From Apus apus (Eukaryota; Chordata; Aves; Apodiformes; Apodidae): DNA of 64,000 bases. The stretch spans positions 129,304,568-129,368,567 of the forward strand of contig NC_067283.1 in NCBI RefSeq assembly GCF_020740795.1, written 5' to 3'. Shown one piece after another: positions 12,401 through 23,030 of the stretch. The position numbers and the translations under genes are program-made. Position 1 is the first letter of the stretch, and every line of letters begins with the position of its first letter. The notes beneath the pieces are model-generated. The model was given only the letters and a program-made list of their open reading frames with translations. It did not search any database and was not told the DNA's origin.

Positions 12401-15400
12401 AGTAGTATGATTTGTAGTCCTGTGGTTGAAACAGTTATGATTCTTGGCAACTAGCACATGCAGAGATGTAAAGGTAGAGTAAGATATGTTCCTATTTAGT
12501 TACTTTTAGTAGTCATTCTTCTTTGTATCACATAGCTTGGCAGTAAGTAGGGCAAGTCTTGGTCTGTTGGCTGTTCAGTGTTGGTACAGTGTCAGAAATT
12601 ACAAGGGGTGCAGTGGAACATAGATCCACGTTTTTCAAGGAGAAATACATGTTGGGAGACTTCTAAATATATTTACCAAAGAAGCCCCAGAGAAATGCTA
12701 AATTTGTCCACTGAACCAAAATTGTGCATGTGTAAGGCACACCAGTGAAAACAAAGGTATTTTTATATATGTTGTATTTAGTTTTCATGTACTCCAGTTT
12801 TTTAGTCATCCTAATCACACCATTGCCAAGTATCCACGACTGTTCTCCATGCTTGTATATAATCAGACCTATTCAAACCTGAACAGACAATGACCTTTTA
12901 TTATCTGCATTTGATGTATATTTTCACACATGCACGTGTTGTCATAGTGTCTAGAATATTTGCAGGCTGAGAGGAAAGCATCTTTACTCCACAGTACCAT
13001 TTTGTTTGTGGCACATACATAGAGCACACTTACATGTGATATTTGATGTCAATACTCTTCTGTCACTTTATTGTGTATATATATACTTACACAGAGAAAA
13101 TTATCTCTAAGATATATAACACTCCAAATTACATTTTAAAATATTTATTTTTAAGTATTAATGTATTAAAGATTTAATTGTGAATTTGAAACACTTAGCA
13201 AAAAGAACCAAAATAAAACAGCAAACCAGAAACCGGTGTGAAAACTTGCTCTAATAACTTAGATAAATAGCTCTATTTTGTAGAAATATTTGTTATTGTT
13301 CTGTGCTTTATGCTGCAGTGGAGGAGACAATGTCTGTGCCCTGAGAATTTAACAGTAATAGGACTTGATCCTGTGTATCATAATGGTGATTGGTCACATT
13401 TTAAATACAAAGTTAAAACTAACCAGCAGATTAAGGGAACTCAGGGGAGCTCGCTCCTACTTAATTAAAAGTGTGGCTGGGCAGTCCACTTACAGCAGTC
13501 ATGTGGCAGGAGTCATGTCAGGGAGTGGAGAGCATAAATAAACACCTCCTTTCCAATCCATATTTTAAAAAATCTGCTTCTGCAGGCTGTGCCATTCTCA
13601 CCACCATTAAAAAAAAAAAACACAAACCAACAAAACATTCTTGATGAGTAAATGATGGGAGGGACAAGAGATTTGAATTTGTATCTCTGCCATGGCTTGT
13701 TCTATGTCTAGTGCTTTGCCTTGCTGCAGCCCATGGCTAACAAGTGTTTAGGTTTAATTTGGAACCAAAAGCATTTTACTCAGTCCAATCGATGGGATTT
13801 GCAGGATTAAGGCTGAAATGGATAAAGTATCTAAAATGAAGGGACAGAGTGCATTAGTAAGTCAAAGATAATTTGGTCTTCAAGTGTACTTTCATAGAAT
13901 AACTCTATATGGGCCTCTTCTAGAGGGTTTTCTTGGCCTTTATTTATTTGGTGACAGAAAAGTTACATACTTAGGTCTTCCCTCGTCACCTGTAATAGTA
14001 GCATGCCTGTTGAATTGCTGATGAGACACTTACTGTAAATTCACTTATAGTTTTAGATGTGTATTATTTATTTTGGCATATTGCAGCAATGTACCATTGA
14101 GGATGATCTGGAGTAGCATGTCAGCATGCAGAGCAATAAACTGTAATTCACTTGGAAGACTTGAGATGGACGTTCCAGTTTGAAGTGCAAAGGTTATGTG
14201 AGATGCTAATGGGAGCTCTTTGCTTTGTAGTGCTGCAGGGAGGAGCTCTGGATGGAGTCTACAGGCTGGCACAGTTTCACATTCACTGGGGATCCTGTGA
14301 GGGCCAAGGGTCTGAGCACACTGTGGATGGTGTGAAGTATGATGCAGAGGTAGGATATACTTTACCTTCTTCAGTCTTTTATGTATAGTGAATATTTTAA
14401 AAAATATTCCACCACAGTAGGAGCTTCTGTACAGATACTCATAGGGCAAGAAATTGTGGAGGTTACCAGAGGAGATACAGTGTACAGTGCCATTCCAAGA
14501 CCCGTTGCAAGAACAGAGATAAGGATTGGAGCACTGTTTTTTTTTTTCAGCAACTTCATGTAAAAGAGACTACAGAATCAGAAAAAACACACACTGCTTT
14601 CTCAGTGACTCTGGAAAATGTTGAAGAAGTAGAATTGCAGCACCTCCATACACAGACTTCCCCTTTCCTGTCTTGAATTTTTAACATTAGAGAGATTTAT
14701 ATAAATGACAGAATACTTTTGGGACAGACTCTTTCATCTTTTGATAGCAAATAAGCAAGGGGAGCTGTGAAGAGGGCAGGTAGCAAAGTGAGACCAAGCA
14801 GACACGTTATAATATCCTTAGACTTAAGATGTCCCTTGGACCACTACAGAAATGGAGTGACTTTAGTGCCTTGCATCCCACCTTTCTGTGTTCCCTGTTT
14901 AGAAATCTACCTTTGAATACTGTGACAGATTTTTTTAACCATTTCATAAATGCACATTGGCTGAACATACCTGCTGCTTTTTCTTGAGACAGAAGTAGCT
15001 TTTGTCTTTTTTGAGAAACTTGCCAGTGTCTTCAGATCTATTCACAGTACCAGTTACTTGCTCAACTTGACTTGCAGATACGAGGAAACAGGTGAACTTC
15101 AGTTAGAAATAACTTGGAAATCAAAAAGAAAGCAACATCCTGGCTAACGGGACCTGGATATTGATTTCATGTTCTTTTCAAAAGTTTTCAGAAAATAATT
15201 GTTTTTAAAAAAACTCTCCAGATTGCAGGTCAAATCTATAGTTAATATCTCTTCTCTGACACCAGCAATCATTATCTTCCAGTGTTTATAAGAACTCCAG
15301 GATAGATACCATTAAAATCCTGCAGGCTGCAAGCAGGAAAAACTCATGCTGAAGATAACAGGAGTTTCACTGAACTAAAAGCAGTATGATACAGCCACAG

Positions 15401-18400
15401 TTTGCATTTAGAACTCATCTGGGAATAGGAGTGAGAAACAAAATAAAATGCATGACAAAAATCTCTTTGCATAAATTAAACTTGAAAGTAGATGAATGAT
15501 TCAACAAATTCTTAGCTGTACACCAGTTTTAAAATCTCAGCAGTAAAACACCATCTGCTCTTAATGCTTAATAAATTACTTCCCTGCATCCTCATTTGTA
15601 AAATATTGTGGATAGAATATTATCTTCATAGTGCTGCTTGTTTTCTTGTTTCTAGCTCCACATTGTTCACTGGAATGTGAAATATGGTAAATTTGCTGAA
15701 GCTGTGAAGCATCCTGATGGTTTGGCTGTGGTAGGCATCTTCATGAAGGTTAGTTAATCATTTTCTTTTCTATTATTTGGTTGAGTCTAGTATGTTCGTT
15801 GTGTTGCAGGGGGGACTTAAGAGCCTAAAATATAAAATATGGCAGCATTCTGCTGTACTGTATGAATCCATAGTGAGCTAGGTGGTGCTCCAAATTCTTT
15901 ACTTTCTCAACATTTAGAAACTGTGTACCAGCCATGGAGTGTGACTGCCATCAGTCACTGGGGTGGCCCTGTGGCAGCATACTTGCCTTCATCAGGACAG
16001 TGACATTGCCAAAACTCTTAGCAGTGAAAGGTGATGTAGATAACTGACAAAGTTGTGTGTATGAATCTACAGTAGGACCAGCCTAAATAACACCTATTTT
16101 CCTTTTCCTGTCACTGGTAAATATCCAGAGCATTTTGTCTTAGTTGAAGTGACTTCACAGCTAGCTGGAGGTGACTGCAGCCCTGCAGTGTGCACTCTGG
16201 CCTGGCCTTGCTGTATTTTATTAGGAGGGTGACTTCTATGAAAAAAGAGCAGCTCAAGTCCAAAAATAAATCCACATACTGCAAATGAAAATAACTTTAA
16301 TCTGTCTAGTGTCCTTGGCTGACCCATTTATGCTGACTGTCAGCTGGCATGATTTTGCAGAGACAGTTCCAGTCACTTTTGCTGCAATACTCCTGATATG
16401 TAATGAAACAATGCTGGGAAAATGTACTATATAATGTTTCCTTGAGCACTGTAACAGAAAACTAAAGGTATCTTGAGAGTGCATGGTTATTTTCTTTTCA
16501 TGTGGTTTGTGTTACAGGTAGGAAATGCCAGGCCTGAAATACAGAAAGTTGTGGATGCTCTGAACTCCATTCAAACAAAGGTATTATGTGCTCTCTGTGT
16601 TAATTTAGACCAATCACAACTGTGCTCTGTGCTCTGTTCTGTTCTTCTTCAGATAGTGTCTTTTTTTTTTTTTTTTTTTTTTTAAACTTCTTCCCCTTCT
16701 GATGCATGTGTGAAAGTAAAACAAACCTTTCTGCCAGGTGCTCCTGTAATCCTAAATGTGAAAGAGATTTAAGTGAAGCTGTGGTACAGGGTAGGGAATA
16801 CTAGAAGTTGAGATCATGCTGTATTGCTGTGGCTACATTTTTCTGCCTTTAAACTGCATTTAAACCAGTAGAGGTAGGATTTCTCTTCCTAATCTAAACT
16901 GCTTTTCTGGGTGCCCTTTCTAGCCATTGGTGACTGATGCAAAAGGCACTTTTCCTCATCTCTGTGTCTATGGGATAAATTTCCTTCTTCCAAGAGGGAA
17001 TGCTTCTCTTGGCTATTTCTAGAAGGAGTCCAGATAGGAGCTTCAATCAGGATGTATAACTCTTGGGGGGTGAGGGGGGAACCTTTCTGTATTTTAAATA
17101 TTGTGTGAAATATATGTATGATCTTAATGAGCTGAGTGATGAGAAACCAAAAGTACTTACTGGGTAAATAGATACCTTCATAGTGGGTACAGGCCTGTGC
17201 CAATGAGAAATGTGGGCAGGAAAGGTAAAGAATGAAACTGCATTGTCATCTTTGTCATCAGGCTTCCTTTAAGGTAGATGAATGTAGCCATTTACTGCAG
17301 TGGACTCTCAGGTTCTCCTAAGGTCTGTATTTCTAGTGCAATCAGTGTACATGGCGTCTGAAATATTACTGATGCTTCAAGCAAGGTCAAATCATATGTC
17401 TAGGAGCAAGAAACATAAATTCAACGTTTGAAATGAGAAACTATGTTTTGAAACTCTCAGATTGTAAGAAATATATTGCTGAAATGTTTTTCAATCCAAA
17501 TGTACTGTAGGAGACACTCAACACTTCAGCCCAAACTTCATTTCTGCTGTTCTCCAAATATGGAGCTTCTTCCCATTGAAGACTTCACTGCTGCAAGCTC
17601 AGTGTGTGTCTGTGGTCTCTCCTCTAATGTTAGTCCATTTACTTTCTTTATTGTAGGGGAAGCAAGCTTCTTTCACAAACTTTGACCCTACTGGACTGCT
17701 TCCTGCATGCAGAGACTATTGGACATACCCTGGCTCACTGACCACTCCTCCACTGCTTGAATGTGTGGTCTGGCACGTTCTGAAGGAGCCCATCACTGTC
17801 AGCTCCGAGCAGGTAGGTCTGCAATAGATGGTGCTAGTAGATGTGTACTGGAGTCACGTTGATTGGTTCTGTTCAGCCCTCCTCCTGGTAAGCTTTGAAG
17901 TGACAGTTTGTTACTGCAGAGCTACGCAGGGTTTTACCTAGCATCACGTGTCAAAAATGTATTTCCAAAGTGGTTATCCTCTTCTGACAGGACTCTGCTT
18001 CTATGTGTGAAAGTAGAGTTTGCTGTAAAATGTAAGGCTGTCCTGTATCTGGACACAGTCCAGGGAAAAATTTGAGAGTTTTAAAGGTGTAATAAGGCTT
18101 TCCAAATAGGTGGTTAGAGCTCCCATGTGGTAAAAATCTGGGAAATTTGTAGCATGCATGAAAGGACCATTTGCACATGCAGAGTTAGTCTAGCAAGTAT
18201 TGGGAGCATCAGCAGGTTTGCTGTACATACATAGACTACCTATCTGGGTATACTTGCCCTGAAAATACTGGGTTCATCAAGCACCTGAAGATCATGTGTT
18301 CTGCATCCACGGTCTCACACTGTAGATCTGTAGTTGGTTTGTTGATCTTCCAGCATTTCCATGACACAGAGCTCATTTTACAAGTTCTGTTCAGCACAGA

Positions 18401-20586
18401 ACAGACTGGGAAATCCCACGCAGAATTGTGACAATCCTAACAAAACCACATTGTTTGGAAGAGAGAAAACTTGCAGATTCCAGAAGTCCTGAAAAACCTC
18501 CTTTATTCTGTTCATCAGCTTGAGGAGAATAGAATCTTTCTAGTAGGAAGGAGTTAATATCAGTTAAATCACTCCTGGCCCTAGCTTTCTGCACCATCCA
18601 TTAATGAAATTGCATTGAGTCCAGATTCCATCCTTGAGTTTGCATCTGTGTGCTTGGGAGATATAAGTAGAATCTACAGCCTGTAAATATAAATTAGCCC
18701 TGAAGGGCTTTAGTTTACCCTTCAAACTCTTAAATCTGTTCTATCAATAGCAGATGTGCTAACAATATGCATGTAATTCCAGGGGGTTTATTCAGCTGAT
18801 GTGGAAAAAAGTACAACTGAGCTGTTGTGGGACTTAATGTAATAAAAGATACAGTAAAATACAAGGAAGAACTTTTGAAAATACTAATTATAGCAAATAT
18901 TACCATCAATAAACTGTAAGGGAGCATTAAAGATGACACAGTTTACTTATTCTAAACTGCTGGTATTGCTATTGATAATCCAAGGTTTGCAAATATGTTT
19001 TTATTATGGGCAGGAGCACATTCACCAAAATAGTTGTTTTTCCTACTACACCTACTTAAACTACCTACAAGTGGTAAATGACACTACTTGTTTCTCCCAC
19101 ACACACCCCTCCATGTTGCCATCAACATTTCAAAGATGGATTTGAGATCAAAACAGTGTGTATGGCAGCTTGCCTTTTTATTCCAAGGCTGGAAACAAAT
19201 AACCATAAAGCAGAGCATTGACATTGGGTTTAAGTTGAATTGGTTTGCCAGAGGTAGATAAAAGCTGGCTGTTAGAGCAGGGTGTAGCGGGCCTGTTATC
19301 ATTTGCTGTGTTGACACAGCAGTTCCTGGCAGAGGCTGAGCTCTGAACTTTGTTCTAGTCAGTCCTGAAGGTAAAGTGTTCTCCTGGGCTGGTCACTGCT
19401 GGGGGCATTCTTGTAGCCTGACTTGTATGAAATCCTGTATGCCACCTACATATTTCTGTCAGCAGTTCCAGCTGTCTTTGCAAGGTCACTTTTGGGATGG
19501 GTTGTTACTTTGGCACAGTCTTTTTAGTAGTTTTGGAGATTCCCACTTAGACATGAAGGTTCTCTTATTATGTCAGACTGTGCAAACTAATTTTACTTCA
19601 GCAACAAGCACTAAAACCTTACTCCACATCAATAGGAGCATATTGTACTTTTGTATCCCACAGTATTTGAAAATCAAGATGATCTTGAATGAATTTGACT
19701 GCTTTAATTTGACCCAGTGGTGTACGGTTTGGGGATTTTTTGGTGTGGGGTTCATTTATTTATTTATTTATTATTTCAACCAGATTAAAAAAAATTCCAA
19801 CTTTTTTAAAAGAGTAAAACCAGTACAACTTTTAAAGGATTCTGAAAGGGTTTCAATTTGGGATCAAGGACAAACAACTCTTTGTCCACAGAATTCAGAA
19901 AATGTGTGTCTAAGTCTTAGGTCTCTGTGCTTTCTGAATTCTTATAGCTAGGATATTTTGTGGACAGGAGAGCCTGTGTTAGGGGCAGAAAATGATGTTA
20001 GGTCAAGTGGGCTCGAGCATCTCTCCTATGAAGAGAGGCTGAGAGGGTTGGGATTCTTCAGACTGGAGAAGAGAAGGCTCCAAGAGACCTTAGGGCAGCC
20101 TTCCAGTACCTGAAGGAGCTTCAGGAAAGCTAGGGAGGGACATTTTACAAGGGTATGTAGTGATAGGACAAGGGGGAAAGGGTTCAAACTGAAAGATAGC
20201 AAACTAAGATATTAGGAAGAAGTTATTTAGGGTGAGGGTGGTGAGACACTGGCACAGGTTGCCCAGGGAAGTTGTGGGTGCCCCATCCCTGGAAGTGTTC
20301 AAGGCCAGGTCAGATGGGATTTGGAGCAACCTGGTCTGGGGGAAAGCGTTCCTGCCCAAGTAAAACTTTGAGTTGAACCTCTGCCTCAGGCCTAAGGTGT
20401 GTAGTTTAAATAGTCCCACTAAAACAAGAGTATGCATTCTGAGGATGTTTGTGCCTTTTTCCACAGATGTGCAAACTCCGTGGCCTTTGCTTCAGTGCTG
20501 AGAATGAGCCCGTGTGCCATATGGTGGACAACTGGCGCCCGTGTCAGCCTTTGAAGAGCAGAGAAGTTAGAGCTTCCTTCCAGTAA
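3248..20586 (+). CDS. CA2: Carbonic anhydrase II, complete seven-exon coding region (260 codons)
   Basis: Cytosolic zinc enzyme that interconverts CO2 and bicarbonate; in birds it serves acid-base balance, osteoclasts, kidney and eggshell gland. The coding exons are 3248-3281, 3855-4052, 14231-14349, 15656-15748, 16518-16580, 17657-17812 and 20467-20586. They join to 260 residues, the usual CA2 length, with no stop or frameshift and with GT-AG at every intron. Exon sizes (34, 198, 119, 93, 63, 156 nt) match the vertebrate CA2 pattern as I know it. Visible functional residues are the proton shuttle His64, zinc ligands His94 and His96 (FHIHW) and His119 (HIVHW), Glu106 (GSEHT), and the gatekeeper Thr pair in SLTTPPLLE at 198-199 (Thr199/200 by convention). 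The protein starts [12 protein letters not shown] and ends VRASFQ, as in avian CA2. His64, the N-terminal MSHHWGY and the basic C-terminus separate it from CA3 and CA13. The start has a good Kozak context (A at -3). Confidence 0.98.
3282..3854 (+). other. CA2: CA2 intron 1
   Basis: 573 bp, GT-AG, phase 1. The first 130 bp belong to the CpG island. A 26-nt T run at 3416-3441 marks the boundary. No other element recognised. Confidence 0.9.
3416..3441. repeat. T26 tract in CA2 intron 1
   Basis: Twenty-six T in a row, with shorter T runs just before. It lies at the edge of the CpG island. Confidence 0.95.
3855..4052 (+). CDS. CA2: CA2 exon 2 (residues 12-77)
   Basis: 198 nt preceded by the acceptor TCTTGCAG and followed by the donor GTGAGA, phase 1 at both ends. 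It encodes the N-terminal half of the active-site cone, including His64 (NNGHSF) and the ANGERQSPI block shared by alpha-carbonic anhydrases. The stretch [13 protein letters not shown] differs from the chicken protein as I remember it, so the species is probably not chicken. Confidence 0.97.
4053..14230 (+). other. CA2: CA2 intron 2 (about 10.2 kb, no recognised element)
   Basis: The largest intron, GT-AG, phase 1. I found no CR1 copy, no credible exon and no RNA gene. It is AT-rich, with only short simple tracts such as A runs near 4344 and 13609 and a short TA run near 13075. The longest open frames are under 90 codons and look like chance. Conserved enhancers could be present but cannot be seen without alignment. 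Confidence 0.85.
14231..14349 (+). CDS. CA2: CA2 exon 3 (residues 78-117)
   Basis: 119 nt, acceptor TTTGTAG, donor GTAGGA. It carries two of the three zinc ligands (His94 and His96 in FHIHW) and Glu106 in GSEHT. The third ligand lies in the next exon, so skipping this exon would destroy the metal site. It enters in phase 1 and leaves in phase 0. Confidence 0.97.
14350..15655 (+). other. CA2: CA2 intron 3
   Basis: 1,306 bp, GT-AG, phase 0, AT-rich. No repeat or second exon recognised. Confidence 0.88.
15656..15748 (+). CDS. CA2: CA2 exon 4 (residues 118-148)
   Basis: 93 nt, acceptor TTTCTAG, donor GTTAGT, phase 0. It begins LHIVHW, which supplies the third zinc ligand His119, and ends with the core strand VVGIFMK. 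Confidence 0.97.
15749..16517 (+). other. CA2: CA2 intron 4
   Basis: 769 bp, GT-AG, phase 0. No element recognised. Confidence 0.88.
16518..16580 (+). CDS. CA2: CA2 exon 5 (residues 149-169)
   Basis: 63 nt, acceptor TTACAG, donor GTATTA, phase 0. It encodes the helical segment [19 protein letters not shown] followed by TK. This is the shortest internal exon, as is usual for cytosolic carbonic anhydrases. Confidence 0.96.
16581..17656 (+). other. CA2: CA2 intron 5
   Basis: 1,076 bp, GT-AG, phase 0. It contains a 23-nt T run at 16661-16683 and two runs of six G separated by TGA near 17065-17079. Nothing else recognised. Confidence 0.88.
16661..16683. repeat. T23 tract in CA2 intron 5
   Basis: Homopolymer of T starting about 80 bp after exon 5. 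Confidence 0.95.
17657..17812 (+). CDS. CA2: CA2 exon 6 (residues 170-221)
   Basis: 156 nt, acceptor TTGTAG, donor GTAGGT, phase 0. It contains [11 protein letters not shown] and the signature [14 protein letters not shown] with the gatekeeper threonines at 198-199. It ends in VSSEQ. Confidence 0.97.
19753..19773. repeat. (TTTA)n microsatellite in CA2 intron 6
   Basis: About five TTTA units, likely length-variable. Confidence 0.9.
20008..20360 (+). mobile_element. Old CR1 LINE fragment in CA2 intron 6, lacking its 3' end
   Basis: It starts in the late ORF2 block (GAGCATCTCTCCTATGAAGA, then LEKRRLQ-like codons). It runs through GGTGGTGAGACACTGGCACA and CCCCATCCCTGGAAGTGTTC to ACCTGGTCTGGGG. 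The terminal GGAAGGGACC block and octamers are missing, so the 3' end has been deleted. It is diverged and resembles the classic chicken CR1 group. It is in the same orientation as CA2 and close to the exon 7 acceptor, without disturbing it. Confidence 0.85.
20467..20586 (+). CDS. CA2: CA2 exon 7, coding part (residues 222-260 and TAA stop)
   Basis: The acceptor TTTTTCCACAG precedes [15 protein letters not shown]. The conserved [14 protein letters not shown] block is followed by the C-terminus VRASFQ and a TAA stop at 20584-20586. Several cysteines (223, 229, 238, 247) give this segment its avian look. The exon continues into the 3' UTR. Confidence 0.97.
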   Translation: MCKLRGLCFSAENEPVCHMVDNWRPCQPLKSREVRASFQ

Positions 20587-21066
20587 CCTCAGTGCTGAGC
20601 GTGTTAGAAATTGCTGTGTTCGTGAGGAGCCCTTTTTGCTAAGCACAAATCAAACCTTTGCCACGTGTGCCCTGGCAACATCTTGTCTCCAGATCCATTC
20701 TTTCTTTCATTCTGCAGCTAAAATGCCAGCTAATTAAATGTGAAAGGCTCTTGGCCAAATAGAAAAGGGTTCTTAAGGTGTGGGGGCTGGGGGAGGCTTG
20801 GGAGGGTGGTGGCTGTGTGCATTTTGGTGACTATTTCTGCGACTGACGTTTTGGTGTAACACAGTAAGTTGGTGATAGTGATATAAGCCATTTTAAGAAA
20901 CCTCATCCACAGATGTGATAGTTCACATAACTAACGATAACTTGAAGCTTTGTGAAAAGCACAGGAATATAGAATCTAGATATGATTTAGGAAAAACAAG
21001 TATTTTGAGAAAGTAAAGCAAAATGAATATTGAGAATTAGACTTCTTAGATTTTAAGAAACTGACA

Positions 21067-21074
21067 TGTAAATA
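21067..21074 (+). promoter_or_regulatory. CA2: Pumilio response element in the CA2 3' UTR (TGTAAATA)
   Basis: TGTAAATA fits the Pumilio consensus UGUANAUA on the transcript strand. Such sites usually reduce mRNA stability or translation. Use in CA2 is inferred. Confidence 0.35.
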
Positions 21075-21206
21075 TTTTTGAGACTGTTTTACATTTTTAC
21101 CCATTCTATCAACAACCTTGATTATGTCTTAATGATAGTGTTGGATTTTTTTAATTAAAAATGTCCTAAATTAAGTATTACCTTTAAAAGTTATTACCAT
21201 AGTAAT

Positions 21207-21293
21207 AATAAAAAATATCTTTTCATTGAAATAATATATGCTCTAATTTAAAGAGGAAAATAATATTGTATTTTAGATAACTTCTCTAATAAA
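21207..21293 (+). promoter_or_regulatory. CA2: CA2 polyadenylation signals (AATAAA at 21207-21212 and 21288-21293)
   Basis: Two perfect AATAAA hexamers occur 81 bp apart. The second is followed within 10-40 nt by a T/GT-rich stretch (TTATGTTTATG and CATGTTGTT), the usual downstream element, so it is the preferred site. The first could give a slightly shorter mRNA. Confidence 0.7.
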
Positions 21294-21623
21294 TCTATAC
21301 TTATGTTTATGCTTCCATGTTGTTATTTTAATTCAAGAAAGGAATCACTAATCTGTTTGCATCATTGCATATTAAATGCAATTACTAAATGTGTAGTACA
21401 TTGAGAATTAGTTTCAATTACACTGAAGATGAGTGCAAACCTATATGGATATGTTAGGAAATTTTCTCTCAGTAGCTCTAAGTTGTTTGTTTTTTGTTTT
21501 TTAACAATCACTACAAATTATTCTCAAAGTAGACTGCATAATAAAAGATCCCTCACAAGAATTTTAAACAAAATCATGCTGAAGAATGGTCTTCTCCAAA
21601 CCAGTTCCTTAAAATTGCCTATC

Positions 21624-22475
21624 ACAGAATCACACAATCTTAGGGTTTGGAAGGGACCTCAAAAGATCATCTAGTCCAACCCCCCTGCCAGAGCAGGATC
21701 ACCTAGAGCACATCACACAGGAATGTGTCCAGGTGGGTTTTGAATGTCTCCAGCAAAGGAGACTCCACAACCTCTCTGGGCAGCCTGTTCCAGTGCTCTG
21801 TCACTCTCACAGGAAAGAACTTTTTTCTGATATTTACATGGAACCTCCTATGTTCCAGTTTGCACCCATTGCTCCTTGTCCTGTCACTAGACATCACTGA
21901 AAAAAGCCTGGCTGCATCATCCTGACACTCACCCTTAACATATTTGTAAACATTGATGAGGTTGCCCCTCAGTCTCCTCTTCTCCAAGCTAGAGACCTGC
22001 TCCCTCAGCCTTTCCTCATAAGGGAGATGTTCCACTCCCTTCATCTTTGTGGCTCTGTGTGGGACTCTTTCAAGCAGTTCCCTGTCCTTCTTGAACTGAG
22101 GGGCCCAGAACTGGACACAATACTCCAGATGCGGCCTCACCAAGGCAGAATAGAGGGGGAGAAGAACCTCTCGACCTACTAACCACACCCTTTCTAATCC
22201 ACCCCAGGATGCCATTGGCCTTCTTGGCCACAAGGGCACATTGCTGGCTCATGGTCATCCTCCTGTCCACCAGGACGCCCTGGTCCCTTTCTCCTACACT
22301 GGTATCCAGCAGGTCAGTCCCCAACCTGTACTGGTACATGGGGTTGTTCTTCCTCAGATGCAAGACTCTACACTTGCCCTTGTTGAATTTCATCAAGTTT
22401 CTCCCTGCCCAACTCTCCAGCCTGTCAAGTATATTCCTTTTTTTCCCAGTGTACAGGCAGGCAGTAATCACAAAT
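21624..22475 (-). mobile_element. 5'-truncated CR1 LINE with a chimeric 5' leader (copy A)
   Basis: The 3' octamers and CTTAGGGTTTGGAAGGGACC lie at 21624-21655. ORF2 then reads back from the C-terminus FLCDVL to [14 protein letters not shown]. The frame is broken near 22180, splitting the remnant into pieces at 21703-22239 and 22070-22471. Upstream of LDRLESWAG, where CR1 should read AAIQRD, there is instead an unrelated leader of about 47 bp (22429-22475). The copy at 62231-63046 has the same leader. Diagnostic residues DQGVLVDRR and GWIRKG also group these two with the copy at 47965-49441. The reverse-transcriptase core is absent. Confidence 0.93.
22429..22475 (-). repeat. Chimeric leader of CR1 copy A
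   Basis: Sense strand contains TGCCTGCCTGTACACTGG, then a purine-rich A tract and GGAATATAC. It joins ORF2 just before GACAGGCTGGAGAG. It is nearly identical to 62999-63046. Flanking DNA beyond the leader is unrelated between the two copies. Confidence 0.8.
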
Positions 22476-22503
22476 AATCACATATTAGGGCACTCCTAAA
22501 ATT

Positions 22504-22526
22504 AAAAAAAAATAATAATAATAATT
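22504..22526. repeat. A tract and (AAT)n just beyond CR1 copy A
   Basis: Nine A followed by about five AAT units. Confidence 0.85.
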
Positions 22527-23009
22527 ATGAGAGCCCTGGATTTTCAAACCCATACCTTGACAGCTATGATACCCTGCCTACTAGGGGATAAGACTTTTTG
22601 AGAAGTGGTAATCTCATTGGTACTTGTACAGTTTTAATAGTATTCAGGCTAGTATGTGGCAGAGAATGCAAATTTCTCCCTAATGGCTGGGGTAAAAACC
22701 TGGAAATGCCTGTAAAGTTCTAACCACTGCTGCAATAAAAAAGTTCGATAAATCATATTCCATCACACTTCAAGGTTGTTCCATAAGTAATAAATAACAG
22801 CAAAACCAACCAACATCAGCCATATATTTCTCATCTTGCTGGCATGAGCCTGTTTACCTGGAATGTTGCCAGTGCCATATGTTTGCCTTTGCTGAATATG
22901 AAGCACTTTTGTATTCAGCCAGGCAGCGCAAGCTGATGTTTGTAAGTTTGTACTTGGTGTACCGGAGGACTCTGCTGTATGTCTTAGCTATGTGGTCTAC
23001 AAGGAACAC

Positions 23010-23030
23010 TTTTTTTTTTTTTTTTTTTTT
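23010..23030. repeat. T21 tract
   Basis: Homopolymer of T in intergenic DNA. Confidence 0.95.

Larger units (their letters stand above)
17813..20466 (+). other. CA2: CA2 intron 6 (contains an old CR1)
   Basis: 2,654 bp, GT-AG, phase 0. A TTTA simple repeat lies at 19753-19773 and an old + strand CR1 fragment at about 20008-20360, only about 100 bp before exon 7. A 191-codon open frame at 19376-19951 has no recognisable homology and is not called. Confidence 0.88.
20587..21310 (+). other. CA2: CA2 3' untranslated region
   Basis: About 720 nt from the stop to the probable cleavage zone. The first 250 nt are mixed in composition and include a G-rich block at 20782-20806. The rest is strongly AT-rich with several ATTTA-like stretches and a Pumilio-type site at 21067-21074. 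The end is placed from the AATAAA at 21288 and the GT-rich stretch after it, not from transcript data. Confidence 0.75.

Noticed and set aside
13070..13095. Short TA-rich run in intron 2
   Set aside because: Only a few TA units; not a meaningful repeat.
19376..19951. 191-codon open frame in CA2 intron 6
   Set aside because: No recognisable domain, contains a TTTA microsatellite read as LFIYLFIYY, and lies wholly inside a well-defined intron.
21725..22499. + strand open frames over CR1 copies ([25 protein letters not shown] types)
   Set aside because: The same antisense peptides recur wherever a - strand CR1 lies, so they are shadows of ORF2 and not a gene family.
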